Assembly: GCF_024347535.1 (NCBI RefSeq)
Contig: NZ_AP025498.1
Coordinates: 496,001-560,000 of the forward strand
Direction: 5' to 3'
Origin: Vibrio kanaloae
Lineage (GTDB): Bacteria; Pseudomonadota; Gammaproteobacteria; Enterobacterales; Vibrionaceae
Length of the DNA stretch: 64,000 nucleotides
Part shown: piece after piece, positions 1-8,762 of the stretch
Numbering within the stretch: position 1 is the first letter of the stretch
Layout of the letters: every line of letters starts with the position of its first letter
Position numbers and translations under genes: made by a program
The notes under the pieces: generated by a model
The model's database searches: none
What the model was told of the DNA's origin: nothing
Seen by the model: the letters and a program-made list of their open reading frames with translations, nothing else

Positions 1-1
1 A

Positions 2-751
2 ATGGCAGAATTACAGAGCGATGAGTTTGATGTCGATGCACTGTTAAGAGTGATTGAGCGCGAGCCGAGTATGGCAGCTGATGTGATTAAATTGGCTAAC
101 AGCGCATTCTACAAACGCAATGAAAAACAGGTTACCGATCTAAAAACCGCATTTCTAAATATGGGTTCTCAAGGGCTTATAGAAGGGGTAGTGAATAGTT
201 ACATGAAGAACTTCACGCCGGGCAACAATATTTACTGGCGTCATTTCGGTGAGAAAATTTGGAATCACAGTGTTCAAACCGCGTCGTTTTCTAAGGAGTT
301 GATGAAAGACTCTTCATCCCAAGAAGATCAAGCGGCGGCGTACTTTGTTGGGTTAATTCGCAACTTAGGCAAGATGATCATTTTCCAGATGATGGTAGAA
401 GCCTTCAAGCATGTTGATCCTTCTGTTCCGCCTAACTCGTTAGCATTGAAGCGCCTGATGAACAGCTACTCTATTCGCCTGACTTACACTATTGCTAAGT
501 TCTGGGAGCTGCCAGAGCCTGTGTTGACCGTGATTGGCTACCAAGAGTCTAGCCGATACGAATGTACACCACTTGGTCAAGCTGTGTTTGAAGCTAACTA
601 CTTGAGTGAGTTGTACTATTTATTGGAAGAACAAACGATTGACGTCGAGCAATTTAAGTGCAGATGTAAAGAGACACTAACGTCGCCTACGGCATACAAA
701 GTAGCTAACCGTATCTATAAAGAGTCTCAATTAGCGCTGGTAGGACAATAA
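2..751 (+). CDS. HDOD domain protein, probably 5'-truncated by the window edge
   Basis: The 249 visible residues carry an HDOD-type fold: an N-terminal half with the typical 'REPSMAADVIKLANSAFY' signature and a 'L(K)TAFLNMG' segment (about residues 18-55), then a degenerate HD-like half around 85-185 with 'HSVQTASFSKEL' and 'AAYFVGLIRNLGKMI'. HDOD proteins are non-catalytic relatives of HD phosphohydrolases and usually act in signalling or stress regulation in the cytoplasm. The ATG at base 2 aligns only just ahead of the domain and its upstream sequence is missing, so the true start may lie outside the window. It is followed by a strong intrinsic terminator, so it ends its transcription unit. 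The exact role cannot be told. Confidence 0.8.
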   Translation: MAELQSDEFDVDALLRVIEREPSMAADVIKLANSAFYKRNEKQVTDLKTAFLNMGSQGLIEGVVNSYMKNFTPGNNIYWRHFGEKIWNHSVQTASFSKELMKDSSSQEDQAAAYFVGLIRNLGKMIIFQMMVEAFKHVDPSVPPNSLALKRLMNSYSIRLTYTIAKFWELPEPVLTVIGYQESSRYECTPLGQAVFEANYLSELYYLLEEQTIDVEQFKCRCKETLTSPTAYKVANRIYKESQLALVGQ

Positions 752-803
752 CGGCTGGCGTTGGCTAGGTTGATTCTGAAGTCGTCATAAAGCGGTATTT
801 TCT

Positions 804-840
804 AAATGGTCTTACTAAGCAGTAAGACCATTTTTGTTTT
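804..840 (+). terminator. Intrinsic terminator after the HDOD gene
   Basis: A perfect 13-bp stem (AAATGGTCTTACT paired with its complement) with an AAGC loop is followed by TTTTTGTTTT. The hairpin begins about 50 bp after the HDOD stop codon and separates it from the convergent DUF1090 gene. Confidence 0.9.
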
Positions 841-849
841 AATTATCGA

Positions 850-1248
850 TTAAGGTATCTTAGCCAGTTCTTGTTTCAATTTATCGATTTTACGCAGTTC
901 TTTTTCGATTTTACCCTCATACTTTCGGATTTTATCCGCTCTATCGTCTCTTTTGGCTTCTTCTAGGTCAGCTTGGTATTCAGCTAAATCTTGTTCATTG
1001 GATTCAATCTTCTCGCGGAGTTCATCCTTCAAACCCTCATTAGTGCAGTTCTCTTTCGCCGCTTTCAAGGCCGTGGTTAATCGCTCTACTTTGTACTGAT
1101 TGTCGTACTGTTCCGCTTTCTTTATCTGATATTCGATCTCACAGAACTTCTTTTCACAGCCTGTAAGTGCGTCGCATTGGGTGCTCGCCATGCTGTTAAA
1201 AGAGAATGCGCAAAGAAATAGTAATGAGCCTTTTAGGTGTCGAGTCAT
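850..1248 (-). CDS. DUF1090 family periplasmic protein (YqjC-like)
   Basis: A 132-residue protein with an N-terminal signal peptide (hydrophobic LLFLCAFSF core, probable cleavage after 'NSMA'). The mature part has four cysteines in the first third and then a highly charged Glu/Lys/Arg-rich segment from about residue 55 to the end that looks like a long coiled coil. This layout is that of the DUF1090 family, small periplasmic proteins of unknown function found in enterobacteria and vibrios. An AAGG ribosome-binding site precedes the ATG. It is monocistronic and convergent with the HDOD gene. Family assignment is confident; function is unknown. Confidence 0.8.
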   Translation of the reverse strand: MTRHLKGSLLFLCAFSFNSMASTQCDALTGCEKKFCEIEYQIKKAEQYDNQYKVERLTTALKAAKENCTNEGLKDELREKIESNEQDLAEYQADLEEAKRDDRADKIRKYEGKIEKELRKIDKLKQELAKIP

Positions 1249-1401
1249 GGTTTACCTTCTTATTGGGGCTATTTAGTTTGTACTTATATTTTTTGAGTCT
1301 CACTTCGAGAGTACATTAGCACCTGCTCACTTTGCTATTGGCAGGGGAGTGTTAAAGATAAGTCGCTGTGCCTAATGACTTATTTTTGAACATGGCTAGA
1401 T

Positions 1402-2922
1402 TTACAAATGGCTAATCCACAGCTTGTCGAGTTCGCACCAACCGAAACCATTCACTTGCGCGCCGTGTATCTTTTCAGAAATCTCTAAGTTGAACGCCTC
1501 TTGCTTGAGTTCAGTCACAACCCCAGATTCATGCAACCAATGCCGAAGCGCCAACAGTGCATTCATCGCTAACTCAAAGTCTGGCTGGTTTGTTATTGAG
1601 GTTAATCCATGTTCGATTGTCTCTAGCATCTCAGCAGGCAAAGTTAAGTCCTCAAACGGGAAGCGAGTGAAAAAACTTAACCACGAAGTGAAGGTGTCGT
1701 TCTCATCAATAATGCTACACAACGCGACGTCTTTGGTTGTCAGGTAGTTAGTTTGGTAGTGGCCATATTCCACGTTGGTTTTGTGGTCGCTAGACACTGA
1801 CAATTGCTCGAAAAGGGTTTGGCATTCAGAGGTGTCTTCAACGGTGAATTCACGCTCTGTTTTCGACAACGATGGGTTTTGAATCTTAAAGAAGGTTGAG
1901 CCGAATTCCGGTTTGGAATAATGGTCATCGCCACGCACGGTGGTCGTCTTTTCGGGCAGTCTCACGCACACCTGATTTTGAGCGCAGGCTTTGCTCTGTG
2001 CCCATTCTGGATAGACCCACAACTCGACTCGATTGAGAATCGGCGTGCAGTGAGAATAGGCGCTATTACGGCTCAATCTCAACATTTTGCTTGAGAAGAT
2101 GTCTAATGAGAACGCGCCAGAACCAATCAGCCTATCAGTCGATGATGAGTGATCAAAAATGGATGCTTCAACTCTGGAAAGTAAGCGAGGTAAATGCCAA
2201 TCAGGTTGATTCAATTTCACGACAACCACACTACCTGCCGAGACAGAGACCTCATCAATATGTTGATAGCAGCGACGCCATATTTTGCTTTGGCAGAGCG
2301 AGTTAAGGTTACGTGCTATGTCTTGAGGTTCGAGTGTTCGACCGTTATGAAAGTGAACACCATTACGAATTTGAAAGTGCCATTGCGTCGCATCTTGATT
2401 AGGCTGCCAATGATAAGCCAAATCGCCGCTGAGTTTGCCGTGCTTAACTGAGGTTAGGCGTTGGCAAACTTGCATCACTAAGAAGCGTTCGGTGCGTCTA
2501 AGTACTCGTTGAGGGTGAAGCGCTTCGAGTTCTCGGTGAAAGGGGATGTACGCGATATTTTGCGCCGGCGGATTGGTATTGCTTAGAAAGGCTTGCAACT
2601 CAGTGCCAGCATTGCGGCCGTTGAAGCTTAAGGTGCTAAACACCTGTTCTATGTTGCCTGCGTCAGCTTGGGTTTGTGCGTATCGGTAACACGCCTCAAT
2701 GGGCTCAACCAGACACGTCAGCTGTGCCTTCTTGCTGCGGCCTGAGCTAGCTTGCCACTCAATCCAACCTTGCGCTGTCATTGCTTTGAGTAAGGTCTGA
2801 ACGTGACGTTCACTCACGTGCAGCAGTGTGGCCAGTTGGTTGACCTGACAGTGCGATACTCCAGGCCCAAAAGCCTGAAATATCTTTTCATACAGTTCAA
2901 GCTTGCGCTTAAGGTTGCCCAA
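1402..2922 (-). CDS. SgrR-family transcriptional regulator
   Basis: The 506-residue protein has an N-terminal winged helix (about 1-70, 'CQVNQLATLLHVSERHVQTLLKAM') followed by an extracellular-solute-binding-protein-like domain (about 105-330, 'WHFQIRNGVHFHNGRTLEPQDIARNL') and a less conserved C-terminal part. This fusion is the SgrR architecture; E. coli SgrR senses sugar-phosphate stress and activates the small RNA gene sgrS. The start is a TTG preceded by AGGA at good spacing; that AGGA overlaps the TAG stop of the upstream oxidoreductase gene, so the two are almost surely cotranscribed. I see no SgrS-like RNA or glucose transporter gene next to it, so the target and ligand are open. The family is sure; true SgrR orthology is not. 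Confidence 0.8.
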   Translation of the reverse strand: MGNLKRKLELYEKIFQAFGPGVSHCQVNQLATLLHVSERHVQTLLKAMTAQGWIEWQASSGRSKKAQLTCLVEPIEACYRYAQTQADAGNIEQVFSTLSFNGRNAGTELQAFLSNTNPPAQNIAYIPFHRELEALHPQRVLRRTERFLVMQVCQRLTSVKHGKLSGDLAYHWQPNQDATQWHFQIRNGVHFHNGRTLEPQDIARNLNSLCQSKIWRRCYQHIDEVSVSAGSVVVVKLNQPDWHLPRLLSRVEASIFDHSSSTDRLIGSGAFSLDIFSSKMLRLSRNSAYSHCTPILNRVELWVYPEWAQSKACAQNQVCVRLPEKTTTVRGDDHYSKPEFGSTFFKIQNPSLSKTEREFTVEDTSECQTLFEQLSVSSDHKTNVEYGHYQTNYLTTKDVALCSIIDENDTFTSWLSFFTRFPFEDLTLPAEMLETIEHGLTSITNQPDFELAMNALLALRHWLHESGVVTELKQEAFNLEISEKIHGAQVNGFGWCELDKLWISHL

Positions 2923-2932
2923 TTTGCTTTTC

Positions 2933-3943
2933 CTAACGACGAGGTTGAGTTAAATGTGGATAGCCAGAGTCAATCAGTGCGTTTTCCATCGCATCGAGAA
3001 CTCGAGAGGTTATCTCTGAGCTTAGGATATTCGATTCAGTTTTGCCTTGAAGGACTAACTCTGAAAAATGGTCGATTTCAAACTCGAACCCATTGCCCTT
3101 CACTCGGCAGTTGATGGTCGACTTCTGGCCTTGATGCTCAATCTCAATAAAGGCCGGATTCCACCATTTTTCGTGAATGGTGATCTTAGTATCGGGCCCA
3201 TTCAAGTGCGCTGATCGGGGAAGGTTTTGCACTGTTGATGCCGATATCTTACCGCTTATATCGCCAGAGAAGGTAAAGCACGCATTAGTATCAACATTTG
3301 CCCCCTCATACAGACACGACATCTCTACCTGAGGCTTTGAAGGGTTCACACCCAGCGTTCGACACAGGTCGTAGAAGAACCAAAGCCCATAGACGCCGAC
3401 ATCGAGCGTTGCTCCGCCTGACAAATCCGGATTGAAGATAAACAAATCGGGCTCATAGTCGTGATGGTTACCAAAGCTAGCTTCGATAGAATCTATCTGA
3501 ATGTTGTTGTCGACCAAGAATGATTGGAGCTCACGATACGCGGGAAACACCACGGTTTTCATCGCTTCTAACAGCATCACGCCATTTTGTTTCGCAAGGG
3601 CTTTCATCTCAAGCCAATCACCAAGATTGGTGAAAGCTGGCTTCTCGACCAATACGTGCTTGTTATTCTTCAGAAACAGTTCAGCAAGTGGCTGGTGGTA
3701 TGGGTGAACCGTAGCGATGTAAACCGCTTCAACGCTTGGGTCATTCGCCATCTCTTCGTAAGAGCCATAAGCCTTGTCGCAACCAAACTTATTGGCAAAC
3801 GTAGCTGCGCGTGAGTGATCTCTTGCGGCAACGGCATACAATTCACCATGCAGACAGTGCTCGGTTACTGCTGTTGCGAATCGATTCGCGATATTACCTA
3901 GCCCTGCGATGCCCCATTTAATTTTGCGTTGCGTGTCGCTCAT
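2933..3943 (-). CDS. Gfo/Idh/MocA family NAD(P)-dependent oxidoreductase
   Basis: A protein of about 336 residues. It opens with a Rossmann fold (GLGNIANRFA near residue 13-22) and has the 'HVLVEKPAFTN' motif typical of the family, whose Lys helps catalysis, then an alpha/beta C-terminal substrate domain. Closest family resemblance is to dehydrogenases such as trans-1,2-dihydrobenzene-1,2-diol dehydrogenase or 1,5-anhydrofructose reductase; the real substrate is probably a sugar or cyclic polyol. I chose the ATG at 3943 because GGAGC stands seven bases upstream and the protein then begins in the usual way; an earlier in-frame start would add 18 unlikely residues. It is the first gene of a two-gene unit with the SgrR-like regulator, ten bases apart. 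Confidence 0.85.
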   Translation of the reverse strand: MSDTQRKIKWGIAGLGNIANRFATAVTEHCLHGELYAVAARDHSRAATFANKFGCDKAYGSYEEMANDPSVEAVYIATVHPYHQPLAELFLKNNKHVLVEKPAFTNLGDWLEMKALAKQNGVMLLEAMKTVVFPAYRELQSFLVDNNIQIDSIEASFGNHHDYEPDLFIFNPDLSGGATLDVGVYGLWFFYDLCRTLGVNPSKPQVEMSCLYEGANVDTNACFTFSGDISGKISASTVQNLPRSAHLNGPDTKITIHEKWWNPAFIEIEHQGQKSTINCRVKGNGFEFEIDHFSELVLQGKTESNILSSEITSRVLDAMENALIDSGYPHLTQPRR

Positions 3944-4056
3944 CAGTTGCTCCAAATCGTTGTTTTGTCTCAGTGTACTCAGAGACGCCACATACAAATA
4001 GAGAACAGATTTCTCAACTTGTTCTCTATTTATTTTATTCTAGTTGAAGCTCAGGA

Positions 4057-4956
4057 TTAGCTCTGTATGGAGCGTTTCCAATCGGCTAGGGCTTGAATGT
4101 GTTTTGGTCCGATGCCACAACAGCCACCGACGATATTCGCACCCAATGTGTGCCAGCGTTTAGCGTAAGCTAAGTAACCTTGGCCATCCAGCTCGCGCAT
4201 TTCTTGAAACATGTCATTAGCTTCATGTTCGCTGCTGATAGGTGCAAAGTTATTGGCGTAGACACCAATTTCTAAATCACTGCCTAGCTCATCGATCACT
4301 TTCTTAGTATCAATAATGGCTTGATCCATCACTTCAGGCACTGAGCAGTTAAACATAATGCCTGTCGCGTCCGATTGGCAGGCAAGTTTGATGGCGTCTG
4401 TTACGCTCTCGCCAGAACGAATATTGGCAGAATCGCCCTTGGTATCTTCCAAACTGAATGCGTAGTAACACGGCTTATCTGACTGCTTAAGTACCGCATG
4501 AATGGAATCGAATTCTTGCAGGCTACAGATGGTTTCCGCTATCCAAAGATCGATGTTTGGGTCTTGAGCATCGTAAAGCGTTTGAATGATTGGCGCTGCT
4601 TCTTCGACCTTAAACAAGTCTGGTCGGTAGCTGCCAAATGGCGGTGGAATCGCACCCGCTACTTTCACTGTGTGAGAAGCATTGTCAGCAACTGCTTTAG
4701 CCAGCTCACCAGACAGTGCGGTTAGTTCAAAGCCTCGTTGTTCGAACAGCTCTTCACCCAAGTGAAAAGGTACACAGGCGTAGCTATTGGTGATCAGGAT
4801 TTCAGCACCTGCATCGACAAAGTTTTGATGCGCTTGGCTGACAAATTCGGGGGCTTCAATCAGCGCTTGAGCACTCCAAAGCGGTTGAGAAAATGGCGCG
4901 CCAATTTCTTTGAGTTCTCGGCCCATGCCGCCATCAAGTATGGTTAGTGTTTTCAT
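4057..4956 (-). CDS. Homocysteine S-methyltransferase family protein
   Basis: About 299 residues forming a single (beta/alpha)8 barrel of the homocysteine S-methyltransferase family (MmuM/BHMT type). It begins with 'LTILDGGMGRELKE' and has the zinc-thiolate ligands: a Cys in 'GIMFNCSVPEVM' and the paired Cys in 'VGGCCGIGPKHI' near the C-terminus. Such enzymes move a methyl group from S-methylmethionine or a betaine to homocysteine, giving methionine. The ATG at 4956 matches the family N-terminus; a TTG two codons earlier is possible. No methylmethionine permease lies nearby, so the methyl donor is not known. It is divergent from the beta-glucosidase locus. Confidence 0.85.
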   Translation of the reverse strand: MKTLTILDGGMGRELKEIGAPFSQPLWSAQALIEAPEFVSQAHQNFVDAGAEILITNSYACVPFHLGEELFEQRGFELTALSGELAKAVADNASHTVKVAGAIPPPFGSYRPDLFKVEEAAPIIQTLYDAQDPNIDLWIAETICSLQEFDSIHAVLKQSDKPCYYAFSLEDTKGDSANIRSGESVTDAIKLACQSDATGIMFNCSVPEVMDQAIIDTKKVIDELGSDLEIGVYANNFAPISSEHEANDMFQEMRELDGQGYLAYAKRWHTLGANIVGGCCGIGPKHIQALADWKRSIQS

Positions 4957-5233
4957 ATTCAATACTATCTAAACTATTGCTGAAGTTCTGCCGCCACCAT
5001 ATCAGACAACCTTGTTAGACAGAAGTTATCAAATTATGTGTTACTGAGAACGAAATGGGTTATCAATATTTCAATCCAAACTAACGTGATGCCGCATTAG
5101 ATCAAAGGCGTGCCTCTGACGTTGTTGATTAACTAAAAATGGGGCAAGTTTAGAGACTAGATTGAAATAAAGTCGATACGCCAATTTTTAATGGGTCAGT
5201 ATTTCGATCAAAAAAAGATTTTCAAAGTATTGC

Positions 5234-5247
5234 TGAAATCGGTTTCA
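5234..5247. promoter_or_regulatory. LacI-type operator 1 upstream of the beta-glucosidase gene
   Basis: TGAAATCGGTTTCA, a 14-bp near-palindrome of the CGGTTTCA type bound by AscG/GalR/LacI repressors. An identical copy lies 35 bp downstream. It sits between a possible -35 (TTGCTG at 5230) and a possible -10 (TATATC at 5251), so occupancy would block RNA polymerase. The rest of the 398-bp intergenic stretch 4957-5354 shows no gene. Confidence 0.75.
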
Positions 5248-5268
5248 TCATATATCTTTGTTTTTAGT

Positions 5269-5282
5269 TGAAATCGGTTTCA
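5269..5282. promoter_or_regulatory. LacI-type operator 2 upstream of the beta-glucosidase gene
   Basis: The second, identical TGAAATCGGTTTCA. Its centre is 35 bp from the first and 80 bp ahead of the start codon, so it would lie near or just after the transcription start. The likely binder is the AscG-like repressor encoded two genes downstream. Confidence 0.75.
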
Positions 5283-5327
5283 GGGTTGCGATTTTTAGTT
5301 TTTAACCCGAAACCAATTACTTTTTAG

Positions 5328-6794
<1,467 letters not shown>

Positions 6795-6847
6795 AATGCA
6801 TTTCCCAGCGCAGTTATGTGAACTGTGAGCTGTCATTTTGCAATGAA

Positions 6848-6876
6848 TTAGTCGGCCTATGTCGGCTAATTTTTTA
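6848..6876 (+). terminator. Probable intrinsic terminator between glucosidase and repressor genes
   Basis: TTAGTCGG and TCGGCTAA pair (two G-U wobbles) around a short loop and run into TTTTTT. It is modest in strength, so the downstream repressor gene could be partly cotranscribed. Confidence 0.65.
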
Positions 6877-6893
6877 TAAAGGAAGAGAAGCCA

Positions 6894-7892
6894 ATGGTAA
6901 CCATGCTTGATGTCGCGAACCGCGCAGGCGTATCTAAATCGACCGTTTCTCGTGTCTTAAATGGCAAGAACATCGTGCGCCCAGATGTGGTGAAAAAGGT
7001 ATTTGATGCGATTCAAGAAACAGGTTATCGACCGAACTTGTTGGCTCAGCAATTGGCGACCAAGAAGACCAATTTCATCGGCTTTGTAATCACCAATGAG
7101 TTGTTCAATGGCCCTTACTTTTCTTCCTTGATGTATCACGCGGCTTCTTATAGCGAAAAGTCGAATCACCAACTGGTGATCACCGATGGCAAACACAGCG
7201 CTGAAGACGAAATAAAGGCCATCAACTTCCTGCTGGATATGAAGTGCGCGGGCATCATCATCTATCCGCAATGCTTAACCGAAAGCGAGATTGCAAAGAT
7301 CATCGAAAGCACTGACACACCGATTCTGGTACTCAACCGAGAAATGCCGTCGAAGCCTAACCATGCCATTACCACCGACCATTATCAGAGCGCTTGTTTG
7401 ATGGTTGAGCACATCATCGATCAAGGCCATACAGACATTGCTGTGATTCGAGGTAAAGCCGGTTCTTCGACCGATGAGCTGCGTTACCAAGCCTATCAAG
7501 ATATGTTAACTAAACATGGTATGACATTGGATGAGTCCAAGGTTGTTCAGGGTGATTGGACGATGGAGAGCGGTTATCACGCGGCTCAGGCTCTGGTAAA
7601 AAGCAAAGCAACATTCACCGCTATCTTGTCTGAAAACGATGACATGGCGATTGGTGCGATCAAGGCGTTAACCGAACTTGGGTACTCATTACCTCACGAT
7701 GTTTCTATCGTCGGCTTTGATAACAGCAAAGTGGGGGCATTTTTAACGCCAAGCTTAACGTCTGTCAGTGTGCCATTAGAGCAAATGACGCAAAAGGCGA
7801 TCTTGCAAATTGTCGGTGAAACAGAGCAAGCGACCACTATCAATACCACTGGCAGTTTGGTGTTACGTGATTCGATAGCGAAGCTAAATTAG
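6894..7892 (+). CDS. LacI-family repressor, AscG-like
   Basis: 332 residues: an N-terminal helix-turn-helix and hinge ('TMLDVANRAGVSKSTVSRVL', about residues 3-22, hinge to about 60) and a periplasmic-binding-protein-like sugar sensor (about 60-330) with 'HSAEDEIKAINFLLDMKC' and 'ILSENDDMAIGAIKAL', close in wording to E. coli AscG. It should repress the beta-glucoside gene upstream by binding the two TGAAATCGGTTTCA operators, and be relieved by a beta-glucoside or its phosphate. A GGAAG site precedes the ATG. There is no operator in its own short upstream gap. Regulator family is certain; target and inducer are inferred from position. Confidence 0.85.
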   Translation: MVTMLDVANRAGVSKSTVSRVLNGKNIVRPDVVKKVFDAIQETGYRPNLLAQQLATKKTNFIGFVITNELFNGPYFSSLMYHAASYSEKSNHQLVITDGKHSAEDEIKAINFLLDMKCAGIIIYPQCLTESEIAKIIESTDTPILVLNREMPSKPNHAITTDHYQSACLMVEHIIDQGHTDIAVIRGKAGSSTDELRYQAYQDMLTKHGMTLDESKVVQGDWTMESGYHAAQALVKSKATFTAILSENDDMAIGAIKALTELGYSLPHDVSIVGFDNSKVGAFLTPSLTSVSVPLEQMTQKAILQIVGETEQATTINTTGSLVLRDSIAKLN

Positions 7893-8025
7893 CACTGATC
7901 GAATTTCATATTTCACCTACAAAAAGTGACGAGCTGCGCATCTCTTAAACCAAGCGTAAACACTCATTATTCACTGTTATTTAGATATGCGATATTGCAT
8001 TCTTGGTCGATGAATTGACCACCAT

Positions 8026-8101
8026 TAGTTAAGTAATGTGAAACTAGCTAAGTAATATGAAAATAGCTAAGTGATGCGAGAACAGGTAAGTAACGTGAAA
8101 A
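8026..8101 (+). repeat. Four imperfect 19-bp tandem repeats running into a start codon
   Basis: Units begin at 8026, 8045, 8064 and 8083, each a variant of TAGCTAAGTAATATGAAAA. The last unit contains the AGG and GTG that serve the acetyltransferase start, and the third holds an in-frame GTG/ATG, so the repeats carry several possible start signals. Confidence 0.8.
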
Positions 8102-8658
8102 CAGAAAAACAAAAAATGCTAGCAGGTGAACCTTATCAGGCTTGGGATAAAGAGCTTTATGCCGCTCGTATCGAATGTCGTAAAGTACTGCAAAAGCTCA
8201 ATAACAGCATTCCTGACACACCTGAATGGGAAGCGGCAACCCAAGAGCTGATTCCGGGCTGTGAAAACGCGCATCTAGAACCTCCATTTCGTTGTGATTA
8301 CGGCTCGAACATCAAGCTGGGCAAGAACTTCTACGCTAACTTTAACTGCGTGATTTTGGATGTGGCTGAAGTGACCATTGGCGATAATGTGCTGCTTGGT
8401 CCGAACGTTCAAATCCTGACCGCAGGTCATCCACTCGATGTGAAAGGCCGTGTAGAAGAAGGCGTTGAGTTTGGCACACCGATCAACGTCGGCAACAATG
8501 TTTGGCTTGGCGGCGGTGTAATCATCTGCCCCGGAGTCACCATTGGCGAAAACAGCGTGATTGGCGCAGGCAGTGTGGTGACCAAAGACATCCCAGCCAA
8601 TGTGGTTGCAGTCGGTAATCCATGTAAAGTGCTGAAAGAGATCGATAACGGACAATAA
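8095..8658 (+). CDS. maa: Maltose/galactoside O-acetyltransferase family (Maa/LacA-like)
   Basis: About 187 residues. An N-terminal cap ('TEKQKMLAGEPYQAWDKEL') is followed by a left-handed parallel beta-helix with hexapeptide repeats (about 60-180: 'IKLGKNFYANFNCVILDVAEVTIGD' and 'GNNVWLGGGVIICPGVTIGENSVIGAGSVV' regions), the acetyl-CoA-binding fold. The catalytic His is in 'LTAGHPLD'. Members acetylate maltose, glucose or other sugars in the cytoplasm, perhaps to detoxify surplus sugar. I chose GTG at 8095 because the protein then aligns from its first residue with E. coli Maa and an AGGTAAG lies upstream; an ATG at 8074 would add seven residues encoded by the tandem repeats. It closes the beta-glucoside region and has a strong terminator. 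Confidence 0.85.
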   Translation: MKTEKQKMLAGEPYQAWDKELYAARIECRKVLQKLNNSIPDTPEWEAATQELIPGCENAHLEPPFRCDYGSNIKLGKNFYANFNCVILDVAEVTIGDNVLLGPNVQILTAGHPLDVKGRVEEGVEFGTPINVGNNVWLGGGVIICPGVTIGENSVIGAGSVVTKDIPANVVAVGNPCKVLKEIDNGQ

Positions 8659-8670
8659 TCAGATTAAATG

Positions 8671-8706
8671 ACAAAGCCCGAACCTAGGTTCGGGCTTTGT
8701 TTTTTC
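8671..8706 (+). terminator. Strong intrinsic terminator after maa
   Basis: A perfect 14-bp stem ACAAAGCCCGAACC with its complement, then TTTTTT. One of the strongest terminators in the window. Confidence 0.95.
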
Positions 8707-8713
8707 TATTCTT

Positions 8714-8762
8714 GCTAGATGCTAGATGCTAGATGCTAGATGCTAGATGCTAGATGCTAGAT
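8714..8762. repeat. Seven tandem copies of GCTAGAT overlapping a stop codon
   Basis: Seven exact 7-bp units in 49 bp. The first one and a half units, read on the minus strand, encode the last residues and the TAG stop of the MFS gene. Because 7 is not a multiple of 3, the array puts CTAG-derived stops in all three frames. Confidence 0.95.

Noticed and set aside
8004..8021. TGGTC-N8-GACCA inverted repeat upstream of maa
   Set aside because: Short arms in an AT-rich gap with no matching copy or known regulator; not enough to call an operator.
8714..8762. Possible CRISPR-like array
   Set aside because: Units are 7 bp with no spacers; this is a simple tandem repeat.
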